A stretch of 64,000 nucleotides of DNA from Corella eumyota (Eukaryota > Chordata > Ascidiacea > Phlebobranchia > Corellidae): assembly GCA_963082875.1 (NCBI GenBank), contig OY720102.1:4278001-4342000 (forward strand), read 5' to 3'. Shown here in pieces: positions 12,275 through 24,440 of this stretch (position 1 is its first letter; the number at the start of each line of letters is the position of its first letter). The notes under the pieces were generated by a model. The model was not told the origin of the DNA. It did no database searches and saw only the letters and a program-made list of their open reading frames with translations. A program made the position numbers and the translations under genes.

Positions 12275-15200
12275 TTAAACAGCATGGGTTTGTGCTAATG
12301 TCACATCCCTTAAGCCCTCAACTAAGGCAATATCCAGAGGACTTCCCTCATAATCATGTGATGACATTTCATCTTCCAGATATTTTACCAACAACTCCTC
12401 TTCTGCAGTGGGATAACTTAACTTGCTGGTTGAGGGCTGGTTAGGTTGAAGTTTAGTGGAATTCTGATATGCGTGCTTGCTTTGCTGGTAAAACATAACA
12501 GGGTTGTAATTGTTATTGTGGTGAACAACTACCACAGGAGATATGTTTCTGCTGTGATGCCCATTATATGAGTTAGTACGAGGCATTATATTCTCATGTT
12601 GGTATAAAGGGTGTTGTACAGGCTCCGGATTTATGTGATGAAAATGGTTTGGAACATCATTGTGCTGCCAATTTGAGCCTCCAACACCAGAATCAAGGCT
12701 TCTATCCTCACTGTCAGCTGTCTGTGATAAAGCTGGGTTTAGGATATGGACAGGAAGTGGAAAAATTTCATGTTTGTGTGGTACAGTAGGCGATGGCGAA
12801 TAAGAAACTTGGTTTGCCATTCGTGGTGAATAAGTTTGGTCATGCTTACAACTTATTTCTGAACTAGATGGAGTCGTAACATTGCTTGATTTTCTTAATC
12901 TTGTCTCGACCCAACCGTTCAATTGTCGTGTGACATATTGTTCAGAACTGGTTCGTTCTTCAATTGCACGCTGGTGTATTCGATGAAGGCATTGTGTCCG
13001 TTCAGCATTCATTCGTTCTTTGTTAAGCTTTTCAAGTGAGTTAAACTGGTATTCAAGTTGGGCTTCTAGATCTTGCATTCTCTTAATTAAAAGAGAGTTT
13101 TTCTAGAAAGGTAAGTGAAAAAAAAATTTAGGAGAAAAATTAGGCTGGGAACAATTTTGTATGCTAGCTTTAGACTAATCATCAAATAAAAAAAGGAAAC
13201 TAGTTTGTTAATTCGTAAATAAAATATTGGTTTGTTTACCCTGTTTATTGATGATGAAAGTTGTTCTTTGGTTTCACTTATAGCTTTGTGAAGATCATTT
13301 ACAATCTGGGGAGTTGGGTTGGGTAGAGAATCGATGACAGGTCGTTGTTCTATTACTCCATTACCATTTCTGTTAAGTAAATAATAAAGCAAGCACTTCA
13401 TTACATTTTAAATTTTAGTAAAATGTGAATAGGAACTTTTTTCGATAGTAAAAGAATATTAGTATAACTTCACCATTTTTACTATAAATGCATTAGAAAT
13501 TTACTCATTTATAGAAACTTTAATTTACCTGTATAGAGAATATAATTGTGGTACAACATATGGGTTAAAGTTAAGTTGCTTGTAATATTGTTCCACAGTG
13601 GTTTCTTTCTGTTTAACTGAAGTTGTCCGTCTTTGTCTTGGAGTTCTGGGTAAAGTGGTAAAATCAATATTATTTTAATCCCCTGTTTACTCTAGTTCGC
13701 AGATTATTTTTATAAGGGTTAACACAATGCTTTACAGGTGGCTAACACAATGCTAAATCAATGATGTTAAGGTAAGGTTAGCTAACATAATAAGTATGTT
13801 GTTAATAATACTTACCCAGTCACTGACCTGGCTGATTGCTCTGATAAATTTCTTTCCACTTCCTTAACAATAAAATACAATTTTATTTGTTAAAAATTGC
13901 ATTATTTAAATATCTGTTTTTGTAGATGTCTTAATATTTTACCTGTTTTGTAATATTGCTTGGACCTGCTTGGTCCAGGGCTGGTACAGATTGTGATCTT
14001 TTTTTCTTTAATTTATCTTTTTTTAATTTTCTTCCCCTACGGGGTGTCTTAGGTCGAGGTCCAGACACTAACATAATTACTAACTCCCCTTAAAAAAATA
14101 GAAGGGTGTTAAGTATTTTTGTATATATATATAAATTTTATGATAAGGCTTTAAATATTTGTTAACATTTTGTATGATTATTAATTAATTTACCATTTTC
14201 TAGATCCTTTGCAATGTGTACAGGAGTTTTTCCGTCTTTGTTACAAATATTCGGATCGGCATTTGAGTTTAATAATATTCGAGTTATTTTTGTGTTTTGC
14301 GTCAAAGAAGATAAATGAAGGGCAGTGTTACCAAACTATAAATTCAATGAATTATTGAGTAAGGATAACAGAGAAAACATGAAATAATTAACTAGTGAGT
14401 CAGTAAATTCCAACAGGCTTATGGCAAAGCCTATAATTAACTAATAGCCCAACTTACCTCATTTTGAGCATGAATGTCGCATTTAGATCCAGATAAAAGC
14501 AGTTTTACGCATGACTTGTGCCCAAATCTGACCGCAAGGTGTAATGGAGTATCAAGTTGTGTATTAGCATAGGAATCAGATTGATAAAGGGAGAGTAAGA
14601 ATTGAACAGTAGATGCACGGCCATGTGCACTTGCCATATGTAAGGGCATATCTTCATTCTAATAAAATCATTTAAAAAAAATCTTTTAATAAATAAAAGT
14701 TTGTTTTGTAAGCATTTTAGTAAACTTAATTGCATCGTACACATCATGACTATGATTACAGGTTTCCATTACAGTTGAATCAACAATAAACTTTGACTAT
14801 AACAATACACTTGTATACTTTACATGTTCTTGGTAATAAAATCTGTTATTTTGGTGCTTGGGAGTACAGTATTATGTCAACTATGCTTAAGAAAGGGAGA
14901 GATAAAGTCAAGTACTGTTGAGAGTAGATAAGATTAAAACTCACTTTATTTTTCAACTGGTGATTTGCGTTTGATTTAACGAGGGCTTGAACAATTTGAT
15001 ATAATCCTTGTCTGGCTGCTTCATGTATTGCTGTATCTCCAAGCTAAAAATTATATATGTTACATTCCTTATAGCTCTTTGTGTTTAAGTATGTATGTAA
15101 TGGTAACAATTTTATCAATACAATTACCAGTCCTATAAAAATACATGGCTTAAAACATGCTTTACTATAGCCTTTTAAATTTGAACCTACAGTTTTAGAG

Positions 15201-16253
15201 TTAAATTATTACATAAAACATGGTAAACAAAAAGCATTTAAAGTTTAAAGTGACATGAAGTTTTTTTCATTGCCTATAAAGTACACATTTTAATGGTAAT
15301 TTTATGAACATAACACTATGTTGGGTTAAAATCTATGTTGCAAATATAAAACAGAACCTGATTTTGTCGATCTACACTGCACATTTCGTTGAGTAAGCTT
15401 TGTACAACATGAACATTTCCAGTTGAAACTGCCCGGTGCAAAGCTGTGTCACCATTCTATAAAAAAATGAAATAGTTAGTAGTTAATTTTAATACTTAAG
15501 GTTTAGTCACTTGTCATAATATCGACTTAATTTAAAAAAAGGTTAATAACTTACATCATCTTGTATGTCAGGATTGCAACCAGCACCAAGCAAAGTTCGA
15601 ACAATATCCAAATAACCTCGGTGGGCTGAGATATGAAGGGCAGTTCGGCCATGCTAAAAAAAACAAAAAAATCTGATAAATATTATCCTTTTTAATAAGA
15701 ATAAAATTTATAAAATGGCATAAACACCTACTTGGATACACAGAAATATACAATACAGGGATTAAAATTTTGTATATGTAAGGTATTAAGAAGTTGATGT
15801 CAAATTACTTAATAAATGTAGTGGGCACCACAAATAGATTTATTTACATATAACACATACATTGACAAAATTGTTAACAATACATATTAATGAGGTATAA
15901 TAATACTAGGTAAAAGTTCTTGTTGTATACGTATTGTTAACAATACACGTATAATGAGGTATTATAATACATTACAATACTGAGTAAAAATCCTTGTTGG
16001 ATACTTATTGTTAACAATACATGTGAAATAAGGTATTATATTACTGAGTTAAAATCCTAGTTGCATACATTGTATTATTCACTTGTTTGTTTATTGTTGT
16101 TGCAATATGAATTAATTCGAAGTTTTAACAAACCTTATTAACGGCCAAACTTGCCCCTCGGTGCAGTAAGTCCATTACATCGTGCAGATGGCCTTTGGCC
16201 GACGCCCTGAGTAATTGTAAAGCAAGCGGTCTTGGACTATTAGGCGATGTCAT
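12275..16253 (-). CDS. ANKRD6: Diversin (ankyrin repeat domain 6)
   Basis: I read 11 exons giving about 675 residues, in transcript order 16253-16134, 15653-15555, 15456-15358, 15043-14945, 14658-14458, 14335-14194, 14088-13943, 13862-13816, 13645-13529, 13369-13240, 13102-12275. All phases join. The first half holds about seven ankyrin repeats. These match vertebrate ANKRD6 closely, for example HGRTALH, QDDNGDTALHRA and IDRQ-type segments at the same positions. They are followed by a basic KK-rich stretch with RSQSVP, as in diversin. The middle has a PQLYSLYR segment equivalent to the vertebrate YQLYTLYR motif. A coiled-coil region with LNKERMNAERTQCLHR mirrors the vertebrate LMVERLSAERTECLNR. 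The C-terminal 200 residues are His/Asn/Ser-rich and poorly conserved. Diversin links Wnt receptor signalling to beta-catenin turnover and planar cell polarity. Orthology is well supported. Confidence 0.9.
15868..16076. repeat. Three-copy minisatellite in ANKRD6 intron 1
   Basis: A block starting with ATTGTTAACAATAC and containing a GAGGTAT(A)ATAATA segment, then AAAATCCTTGTTG, repeats three times with starts at about 15870, 15933 and 16007. The units are 63-74 bp with moderate divergence. The core TTGTTAACAA is a perfect palindrome. Confidence 0.75.
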
Positions 16254-16379
16254 TTGCCATTTCTTATTACACTTATACGTTTAAATCCTTTTAAATAAAC
16301 TGTAAATAACTGACTAAAGTCGTTAACAAGCCACAAGTTTTATTATACAAACAGAGTAGAACTTGTTTTGATCGTAAGA

Positions 16380-16387
16380 TGACGTCA
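16380..16387. promoter_or_regulatory. Consensus CRE (TGACGTCA) upstream of ANKRD6
   Basis: A full 8-bp palindromic cAMP-response element lies 127 bp upstream of the ANKRD6 start codon, within the presumed promoter. A second identical site is at 16881-16888. Use as CREB/ATF sites is inferred from the consensus only. Confidence 0.5.
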
Positions 16388-16880
16388 TATGGTAACGCAT
16401 GATTAGTTTATCATTTCATAATATAAGTTATTAAAAAATCCATGAAAAATTAAAGATTAGTTTTAGTTAATAAAACTTTGGACTAATGTTTATAATTACC
16501 AATACGAGAAAAGGTGTAAAAAAACTCTTTGTTTATTGCAATTGAACTCCTAATTGTTTATAATTTAAAGATAGATACTTTAAAACTATTGAATTGATTT
16601 TGTTCTAAAATTGTTTTATTCTAATAATTGAATTAAATTTATTAAATAATGTATTTAAACGCTTTAAAATTGATATTTTTAACCCTGCATTTCATTTTCC
16701 CTTTAATTAAGATTAGCAGGTTAACAGGGCGATTTTTTACGTCATTGCCTATCTTCCAACCTTGATTAATTCTGATTGGGTTAAAAAACGCCATCCAGCA
16801 TATTGATTGGCTTAAAAACATTCTAGACATTTTGTGTTTAAACAAACCAATTAGCGACGCTTTACGCCACATAGGTATTG

Positions 16881-17187
16881 TGACGTCAGAAAATTATCGC
16901 AAAAAATTAATTGCTAATTGCAATCGGAGTTTTGCGGAGCCGGAAAAAAGTGAACAAGATGGCGGCTAAATCAGCATGTTTTAGGCTAAATTTTTGCGTT
17001 TTAAAAAAATAAAACTAGCAAAAATTGTGTTTTATGATAGAAATAGTTGACAAGAAGCCAGGACAACTTTTTTGTTAGCCTAGTCGTCGATTTCTAAGCT
17101 AAAAGCTAGTCTTAGCCTAGACCAACTAGAAAAAAATTTCAAGTCGGCTTTTTCCTAAATTTCAACGTTTTTCTTTTACCAACTGAG
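16881..17187 (+). promoter_or_regulatory. CRE/ETS/YY1-type promoter with a possible non-coding first exon
   Basis: A palindromic TGACGTCA at 16881-16888 is followed by an ETS-type CCGGAA at 16940-16945 and a YY1-type AAGATGGCGGC at 16956-16966. YY1 and ETS motifs of this kind usually sit at or just after transcription starts. A strong splice donor (CTGAG, then GTAAGG) follows with the exon end at 17187. This is the layout of a first exon on the plus strand of roughly 240 bases. The only ORF from the ATG inside the YY1 motif is very short. Together with the ANKRD6 start at 16253 this could be a bidirectional promoter. No coding gene downstream is recognisable before 27.8 kb, so the product may be a non-coding RNA, or the site may be inactive. 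Confidence 0.4.
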
Positions 17188-17685
17188 GTAAGGCTGTAAT
17201 TTGTTTATTTATATTATAAATAATAACTAACTTGTAGTTTTTTGTTGTTTTAAGTTAAGTGATAGCCTGTTTCGAATCACAATTTTGGTTTTGACAACGA
17301 ATTCAAATTTTTTGCTCTAAGTTAGCAATAGACCTGCATGTAATATTTTATAAATAAGTTAATAGAAGCTGCCGGTTTTAAATTTAATTTGCGATTTATC
17401 TAGTTCGCAAAGTGCTAATAAAGTTTTGCGAAAAGTCAAGAAGTTGAAGACGCAGCGGCGATTTTTTCTTGAATCAATCCGACAAAACCCAGGAAAATCA
17501 GGTGATGTAATTTGTTTTCTATTTGTTGTGCTATACGACTACATTACTAAACCTACATCAAATTATTCAGATGATTTTGGAAAAGGGCGACTTTGATAAT
17601 AAAATTTAAGTAAAAGGAAAGCTTACTGGCTAACGATACGATTGCATTTTTGGCGCTAACTTTTTTCGTTGCGTGTCGAATTAAT
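17188..17685. other. Gene-poor DNA after the putative first exon
   Basis: There is no significant ORF. A segment around 17430-17501, relatively rich in G and C and ending CAG then GTGATG, looks exon-like, but nothing supports it beyond the splice-site resemblance. Confidence 0.3.
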
Positions 17686-18398
17686 TTTGGTTTGTTGTTG
17701 TGTGTTTTTGTTGATGGTTAGTTTGGCGGTTATGGGTTGTGTGGTTTTACTGTTTTGATGCTTGTGGTATTCTTGTTGTTGTTTTCTTGTTGTTTTGGCG
17801 TTTTGTTGTTTTGACGTTGCGGTTTTTGTGTGTTTCTTGTTGCTTTTAAGCTTCGTTGTTTTGGCGTTGCGGTTTTTGTTGTTTTGGCGTTTTGTTATTG
17901 TTGTTGGTTTGACATTTGTTGTTGTTGTTTTGGCGTTGTGGTTTTTGTGTGTTTGTTGCTTTGATGTTGCGGTTTTTGGTGTATTTCTTGTTGCTTTGAC
18001 GTTGCGGTTTTTGTGTGTTTCTTGTTGCTTTGACGCTTCGTTATTGATCTTTTGGCGTTGTGGTTTTGGTGTTTTGTTATTGTTGTTGGTTTGACATTTG
18101 TTGTTGTTGTTTTGGCGTTGTGGTTTTTGTGTGTTTGTTGCTTTGACGTTACGTTTTTTGTGTGTTTCTTGTTGCTTTGCACTTTGTTGTAGGTCATTTG
18201 GCGTTTGGTTATTGTTGTTGCTTTGACGTTTTGTTGTTGTTGTTTTTGCTTTGACGTTTTGGTCTTTTAGCGTTGTGGTTTTAAGGTTTCGTTAGTGTTG
18301 TTTTGCCGTTTTGTTTTTTTCGTGATTTTGTTGTTGTACTTGGTATTGGGTGTGTGGTTTATGTTAGTGTTTTTTACCAGTTTTTGTTGGTGTCGGCT
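17686..18398. repeat. TTG-rich degenerate minisatellite
   Basis: About 710 bp are built almost only of T and G on the plus strand. Recurring blocks such as TTTTGGCGTTG, CGGTTTTTGTGTGTTT and CTTGTTGCTTTGACG repeat with an irregular period of about 40-50 bp. Open frames occur on both strands only because the composition lacks stops. A related shorter block lies at 23900-24130. Confidence 0.85.
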
Positions 18399-19429
18399 AC
18401 AAAAATGCAATCCTAAGTTTGCAGTAAGTTAACCTTCTGCCAAATTTAAAAAAAAATTTGGGGCGAAACTTTTAACAATTGATACTTTTCCATATAAAAA
18501 TGGGACAATGCCAAAAAATATTTTTTGGTAATTCTTATGCATTAACAATTTAACGTCATAATGCCTTTAAATAAGCAGTATTTCTATTGTTTCCTAAGTT
18601 TATCATCTGCCTATTGTTAACTTTCGACAAATGGATTCAAGCGTAAATGTGGTAGGGATATTTGCTAGCCGTGGTGTCGTGCCCGAGGAGAATACTTCAG
18701 ACTACGATTCAAGTCTAGAGACGCATGAACGTTTAAAGAGTACATGTACTATAGTACAACTTGGTTTACAGAAATTAATTATGTAGCTTTTATGGTTTAA
18801 TTCATTAAACTATTTTGATTTCATTTTTAAGCATTTCTTAAAGACGATCCTCATCTTAGAAACCATTATCTATGACGTGATAGAAAAGTAGAAAGGCAAA
18901 AGGAGACGTGAAATTTTTCATGCTGGTTGATGTAAGTTGCCTAATTACCAAATAAAAAGTGAAATTCTACATTATTGAAATAGGTTGACTTCATTATTGG
19001 AATTTAAATGTGCTATTGGCTTGTATAACTGTATATAAGTAACAAACGTTTTATTGTTTATTTTTAGAAACTACACCGACTTCAATTTGAAAAAAGCTGA
19101 GTGACCTGCTGGGTCAATAGTACTAGAATGCTTCGTAAAAATTATTATATAAACGTACTTTAGTAACATACTTTTTATTTGAGATAGCTCTGATGACGTT
19201 GACAAGACACTACCTATGAATCTCTGATGACGTATTAGTCAGGCGATGACGCGAAAACAACGTGAAAATTTGGTTGCAGTTTGGCTACAAGGTAAATTAA
19301 ACAAAGTTAAGATAACTATTCTTTAAAAATATTAAATTTGTTAGCAGTTTAAAAACAATTGTATTTAAAAATATGTACTAAAAATAGATTATATATATTT
19401 AAAAATATTTTCCATAAAATATTTTTTTT
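18399..19429. other. Unannotated AT-rich DNA with possible exon remnants
   Basis: There is no sizeable ORF. A segment at about 18832-18928 sits between a TTTTAAG acceptor and a GATGTAAGT donor, and a second segment begins near 19067 after a TTTTTAG acceptor. They could be exons of a non-coding transcript starting near 16.95 kb, but I cannot confirm it from sequence alone. Confidence 0.25.
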
Positions 19430-22400
19430 TGAAATCAACCAATGGTTGATATTTCTGTACCCTTGACATCAATAATTGTTTCCAAAATTAACCATTAGTT
19501 GATATTACTGTCCCATGGCTTTAATAATTGTTCCCAAAATCATTCATTAGTTGATATTTTTGTTCCATGGTATCAATAATTTTTCCAAAATCAACCATTA
19601 GTTGATATTTCTGTCCCATGGCACCAATACTTGTTCAAAATAAACTAATAATTGATATTTTTGTCCCATGGCATCAATAATTGTTTCCAAAATCAACCAT
19701 TAGTTGATATTTCTGTCCTATGGCATCAATAATTGTTTCCAAAATCAACCATTAGTTGATATTTCTGTCCCATGGCATTAATAATTGTTTCCCAAATCAA
19801 CTATTAGTTGATATTTCTGTCCACTGACACTGATAAATGTTTCTAAAATCAACCATTAGTTGATATTTCTGTCCCATAGCACCAATACTTGTTCAAAATA
19901 AACTAATATTTTTGTCCCATGGCATCAATAATTGTTTCCAAAATCAACCATTAGTTGATATTTCTGTCCACTGACACCGATAAATGTTTCCAAAATCAAC
20001 CATTAGTTGATATTTCTGTCCCCTGACATCAATAATTTTTACAAAATCAAACTAAGTTGATATTTTTGCCCCAGACATTAATAATTGTATTCAAAATCAA
20101 CCAATAGTTGATATTTTTGCCCCTGACATTAATAATTGTATTCAAAATCAACCATTAGTTGATATTTCTGTCCCCTGACATTAATAATTTTTACAAAATC
20201 AACCATTAGTTGATATTTTTGCCCCTGACATTAATAATTGTATTCAAAATCAACCAATAGTTGATATTTCTGTCCCCTGACATCAATAATTTTTAAAAAA
20301 TCAACCATTAGTTGATATTTCTGTCCCCTGATATCAATAATTGTTTCCAAAATCCACCTAAGTTGATATTTCTGTCCCTGACATTAATAATTGTATTCAA
20401 AACAAACCAATAGTTGATATTTCACTCCCCTGACATTAATAATTGTTTCCAAAATCAACCATTAGTTGATATTTCAGTCCCCTGACATTAATAATTGTTT
20501 CCAAAATCAACCATTAGTTGATATTTCTGTCCCTTGACACCAATAATTGTTTCCAAAATCAACCATTAGTTGATATTTCTGTCCTCTGACATCGATAAAT
20601 GTTTCCAAAATCAACCATTAGTTGATATTTCTGTCCCCTGACATCAATAATTGTTTCAAAATTAACCATTAGTTGATATTTCTGTCCTCTGACATCAATA
20701 AATGTTTCCAAAATCAATCTTGGTTGATATTTCTGTCCTCTGACATCAATAAATGTTTTAAAATCAACCATTAGTTGATATTTTTGTCCCCTGACATCAA
20801 TAATTGTTTTCAAAATCAACCTTAGTTGATATTTCTGTCCCTTGGAATCAATAAATATTTTAAAATTAACCATTAGTTGATATTTCTGTCCTTTGACATC
20901 AATAATTATTTTCAAAATCAACCTTAGTTGATATTTCTGTCCCTTGGCATCATTAATTATTTTCAAAATTAACTATTAGTTTATATATCAGTCCCCTGAC
21001 ATCAATAATTTTTTCAAAATCAACATTAGTTGATATTTCTGTCCCTTGGCATCAATAAATGTTTTAAAATCAACCATTAGTTGATATTTCTGTCCCCTAA
21101 CATCAATAATTTTTTCAAAATCAACCATTAGTTGATATTTCTGTCCCTTGGCATCAATAAATGTTTTAAAATCAACCATTAGTTGATATTTCTGTCACCT
21201 AACATCAATAATTTTTTCAAAATCAACCATTAGTTGATATTTCTGTCACCTAACATCAATAATTTTTTCAAAATCAACCATTAGTTGATATTTCTGTCCC
21301 TTGGCATCAATAAATGTTTTAAAATCAACCATTAGTTGATATTTCTGTCACCTAACATCAATAATTTTTTCAAAATCAACCATTAGTTGATATTTCTGTC
21401 CCCTGACATTAATAACTGTTTCCAAAATCAACCAATAGTTGATATTTCTGTCCCTGACATTAATAATTGTATTCAAAATCAATCTTAGTTGATATTTCTG
21501 TCCCCTGACATCAATAATTATTTTCAAAATTAACCATTAGTTGATATATCTGTCCCCTGACATCAATAATTATTTTCAAAATTAACCATTAGTTGATATA
21601 TCTGTCCCCTGACATCAATAATTATTTCCAAAATCAACCATTAGTTGATATTTCTGTCCCCTGACATCAATAATTATTTCCAAAATCAACCATTAGTTGA
21701 TATTTCTGTCCCCTGACATCAATAATTATTTTCAAAATTAACCATTAGTTGATATTTCTGTCCCCTGACATCAATAATTGTTTTAAAATTACCCATTAGT
21801 TGTTATTTCTGTCCCCTGACATCAATAATTATTTCCAAAATCAACCATTAGTTGATATTTCTGTCCTTGACATTAATAATTGTATTCAAAATCAACCTTA
21901 GTTGATATTTCTGTCCCTTGGCATCAATAATTGTTTTAAAATTAACCATTAGTTGATATTTCTGTCCCCTGACATCAATAATTGTTTCCAAAATCAACCA
22001 TTAGTTGATATTTCTGTCCCTTGGAATCAATAATTGTTTTAAAATCAACCATTAGTTGATATTTCTGTCCCCTGACATCAATAATTGTTTTAAAATTAAC
22101 CATTAGTTGTTATTTCTGTCCCCTGACATCAATAATTATTTCCAAAATCAACCATTAGTTGATATTTCTGTCCCTGACATTAATAATTGTATTCAAAATC
22201 AACCTTAGTTGATATTTCTGTCCCTTGGCATCAATAATTGTTTTAAAATTAACCATTAGTTGATATTTCTGTCCCCTGACATCAATAATTGTTTCCAAAA
22301 TCAACCATTAGTTGATATTTCTGTCCCCTGACATCAATAATTGTTTCCAAAATCAACCATTAGTTGATATTTCTGTCCCTTGGCATCAATAATTGTTTTA

Positions 22401-22576
22401 AAATTAACCATTAGTTGATATTTCTGTCCCCTGACATTAATAATTGTTTTCAAAATCAACCATTAGTTGATATTTTTTGTCCCTTGACACTAATGGGTGT
22501 TTACAAAATCAACCGTTAGTTGATATTTCTGTCCTTTGGCAATAATAATTATTTTGAGTCAACCATTGGTTGTGTT
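19430..22576. repeat. Tandem array of about 52 bp units with an internal dyad
   Basis: About 60 head-to-tail copies of a unit of 49-53 bp cover 3.1 kb. The conserved core is ATCAACCATTAGTTGAT, an inverted repeat (ATCAAC, 5-bp spacer, GTTGAT), followed by ATTTCTGTCCCCTGACATCA and ATAATTGTTTCCAAA. Copies differ by substitutions, by deletions of one to three bases and by alternative endings (CCCCTGAC, CCCTTGGC or CACCTAAC). Variants cluster locally, which suggests repeated local amplification. Long minus-strand frames around 20559-21179 translate the repeat with a period near 17 codons. They are not real genes. Confidence 0.95.
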
Positions 22577-23092
22577 TAATATATATTTCAAATGTTTTTT
22601 TGTGTTATCTTTTGTAGATTGTAAGTTTTTCTTGTAGTAACTTAATTTTCAAATATACCTTTGTTTATGTATGCTATCGTAGTTCTCTTCTATTTGGTTC
22701 AGTGATTTTTTTTCTACTATGTTCTTTTTTGTGTTAAAGTATTAGTTAATTATAGTTTATGCTTACTAGGAGTTAGATATATTTTTTATTAGTGCATGCA
22801 ACCTTATATGTCTTAATATTTAATTTATGCATGTTATTTACATTTTATTTAAAAGGAATAAGTGATAGAAAATAAATAATCTGTATTTTTAGTTGATATT
22901 TCTGTCCCCTGACATCAATAATTGTTTCTAAAATCAACCAATAGTTAATATCTCTGTCCACTGACATTAATAATTATTTCAAAATCAATTCTTTTTTAAT
23001 ATTTTTGGCATCAATAACTATTTTTATATTGTTATTTTTTTTATAAAATGTTAATCCTAAGCATTAAACATTTATTTTATGAAGCAGGTGTA
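22577..23092. other. AT-rich DNA with two stray 52-bp repeat copies
   Basis: Most of this is low-complexity AT DNA. Copies of the 52 bp unit recur at about 22890-23005, separated from the main array by about 310 bp of unrelated sequence. The segment at 23021-23092 resembles 26225-26300. Confidence 0.6.
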
Positions 23093-23690
23093 ATAAAATA
23101 TAGACCATTGCAATTTCAAAATCCACTCTACGATCTGGAACCTCAACTGAGAGAGATCTGCTCTTCCAAGAATCTAAATAGGCAATCACATAGAAGAAGA
23201 CATTTGGTATGGACAACCACATTAAAAGAATTTAAAAGGCCTTTACTTGCAAGGTAATAATTTCTGGAATTTAATTTATATTTTGGCACCTTAAATTTTT
23301 AATTTAATTTTCTTCTACAATAACTTTTATGATGTTTTTATTTGTTTCAGGCATTCCTCAATATAATGAAGCGACAGACTTCGGTATTAGCCTACACCAA
23401 GTAGAATAAAGACGAAAACTTGTGATGTAAAGTGGTAAAGTTTACTCTATTTAATTTACCATTATTCAATTTTTCTTAAGGTTATTTAAATTGCTGTACA
23501 CAAATGGCAAACAAAATTTGACATTTTCCAGAAAAAAAAATTAAAATTTAAAGCAACACTAAAGGTTAATCTTAACATTCATCTTATCAGATAATCAAAA
23601 AAGTAAAAAAGTGGTTTTCTACGGAAATTTATGCAGTGTTGATAAACAAAATCAAGCTAGGAAATACAACGAAAAAGGTGATGTTAATTG
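23093..23690 (+). other. Exon-like segment and first copy of a duplicated module
   Basis: An open stretch at 23048-23257 contains a possible acceptor (GCAG near 23087-23090) and ends in a good donor (AAG then GTAATA at 23254). A matching acceptor (TTTGTTTCAG) follows at about 23350. The joined frame stops soon after, so any peptide would be only about 70-75 residues of unknown type. The block from 23251 to about 23690 reappears, diverged, at 24441-24861. I do not recognise the product. It may be part of a non-coding transcript or of an old repeat. Confidence 0.3.
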
Positions 23691-23899
23691 TTTTTTTTGT
23701 ACTGATCTAATCAATTAAATTATTGACCTCGATAAATTAACAGTTATGACTGGGGTAATTTAGGTTTTTTTGATAATCAATTAAATGGGCTAGCAGGCAT
23801 TTTATATTTTTTGTCTTTGTTTAGTTTTAGTAATTTTAATTTATTTAGTTTAAAATAATGAACTTACCACAAACTTTTGATTATTTTTTAGCGATAAAT

Positions 23900-24130
23900 T
23901 GTTTTGTTGTGCGTGTCTATTGTCGACACATTTAGTGTTTGTTGGGCTGTGTGGTGTTGTTGGTTTTGGGATGTGTGGTTTTGTTTCTGTTGGTTGTGTG
24001 GTTTTGTTGTTGTCGTATTCTGTTTTTGCATTAAAACTGTTGTTGTTGGTATTGTATTGTGGTTTGTATAGGTTTCAGTTTGAAGCTATTGTTTTGTTAT
24101 TGTTGGTTTTTGCTGTGTTAGGTTTTTGCT
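23900..24130. repeat. Second TTG-rich simple-repeat block
   Basis: This T/G-rich tract has the same composition and phrases (TGTGTGGTTTTGTT, GTTGTTGGT) as 17686-18398. It lies between the two copies of the duplicated module. Confidence 0.7.
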
Positions 24131-24440
24131 GCGCAAAAAAGCATTCAAAATTTGGGATAAGTTGATTTTTGTAAATTAAATAAATTAAAACTAGTTAAAC
24201 AAAGTAAAGACAAAAAGTATATTACTACCTAAAATCTTAATTCATATAATTTTAGTCTTTGAAATAACGATATTATTTATTTTCTTCCAAAATTATTTCA
24301 AATTTAAATTTCCACTCGCTAATTTATCTATTTTTTGAGGTAAAATTTTTTCTTCAATGTTGCAATTTTAAAATCTTCCTGAATGTGGTAATTCAACCCA
24401 AAGAAGCTATTTCTTATAAAGGAATTACAACAAAACTTTC

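Noticed and set aside
17762-18197. Overlapping long ORFs on both strands in the TTG-rich block
   Set aside because: The T/G-only composition has almost no stop codons. The translations are low-complexity Val/Phe/Leu or Thr/Lys/Gln strings with no domain.
20559-21179. Minus-strand ORFs with a repeating GQKYQL peptide
   Set aside because: They are translations of the 52 bp repeat where several units happen to be 51 bp long. Neighbouring units break the frame.
19430-22576. Regularly spaced repeats with short variable parts, resembling a CRISPR array
   Set aside because: The units are contiguous and the 'spacers' are themselves copies of each other. The context is an animal genome with spliced genes.
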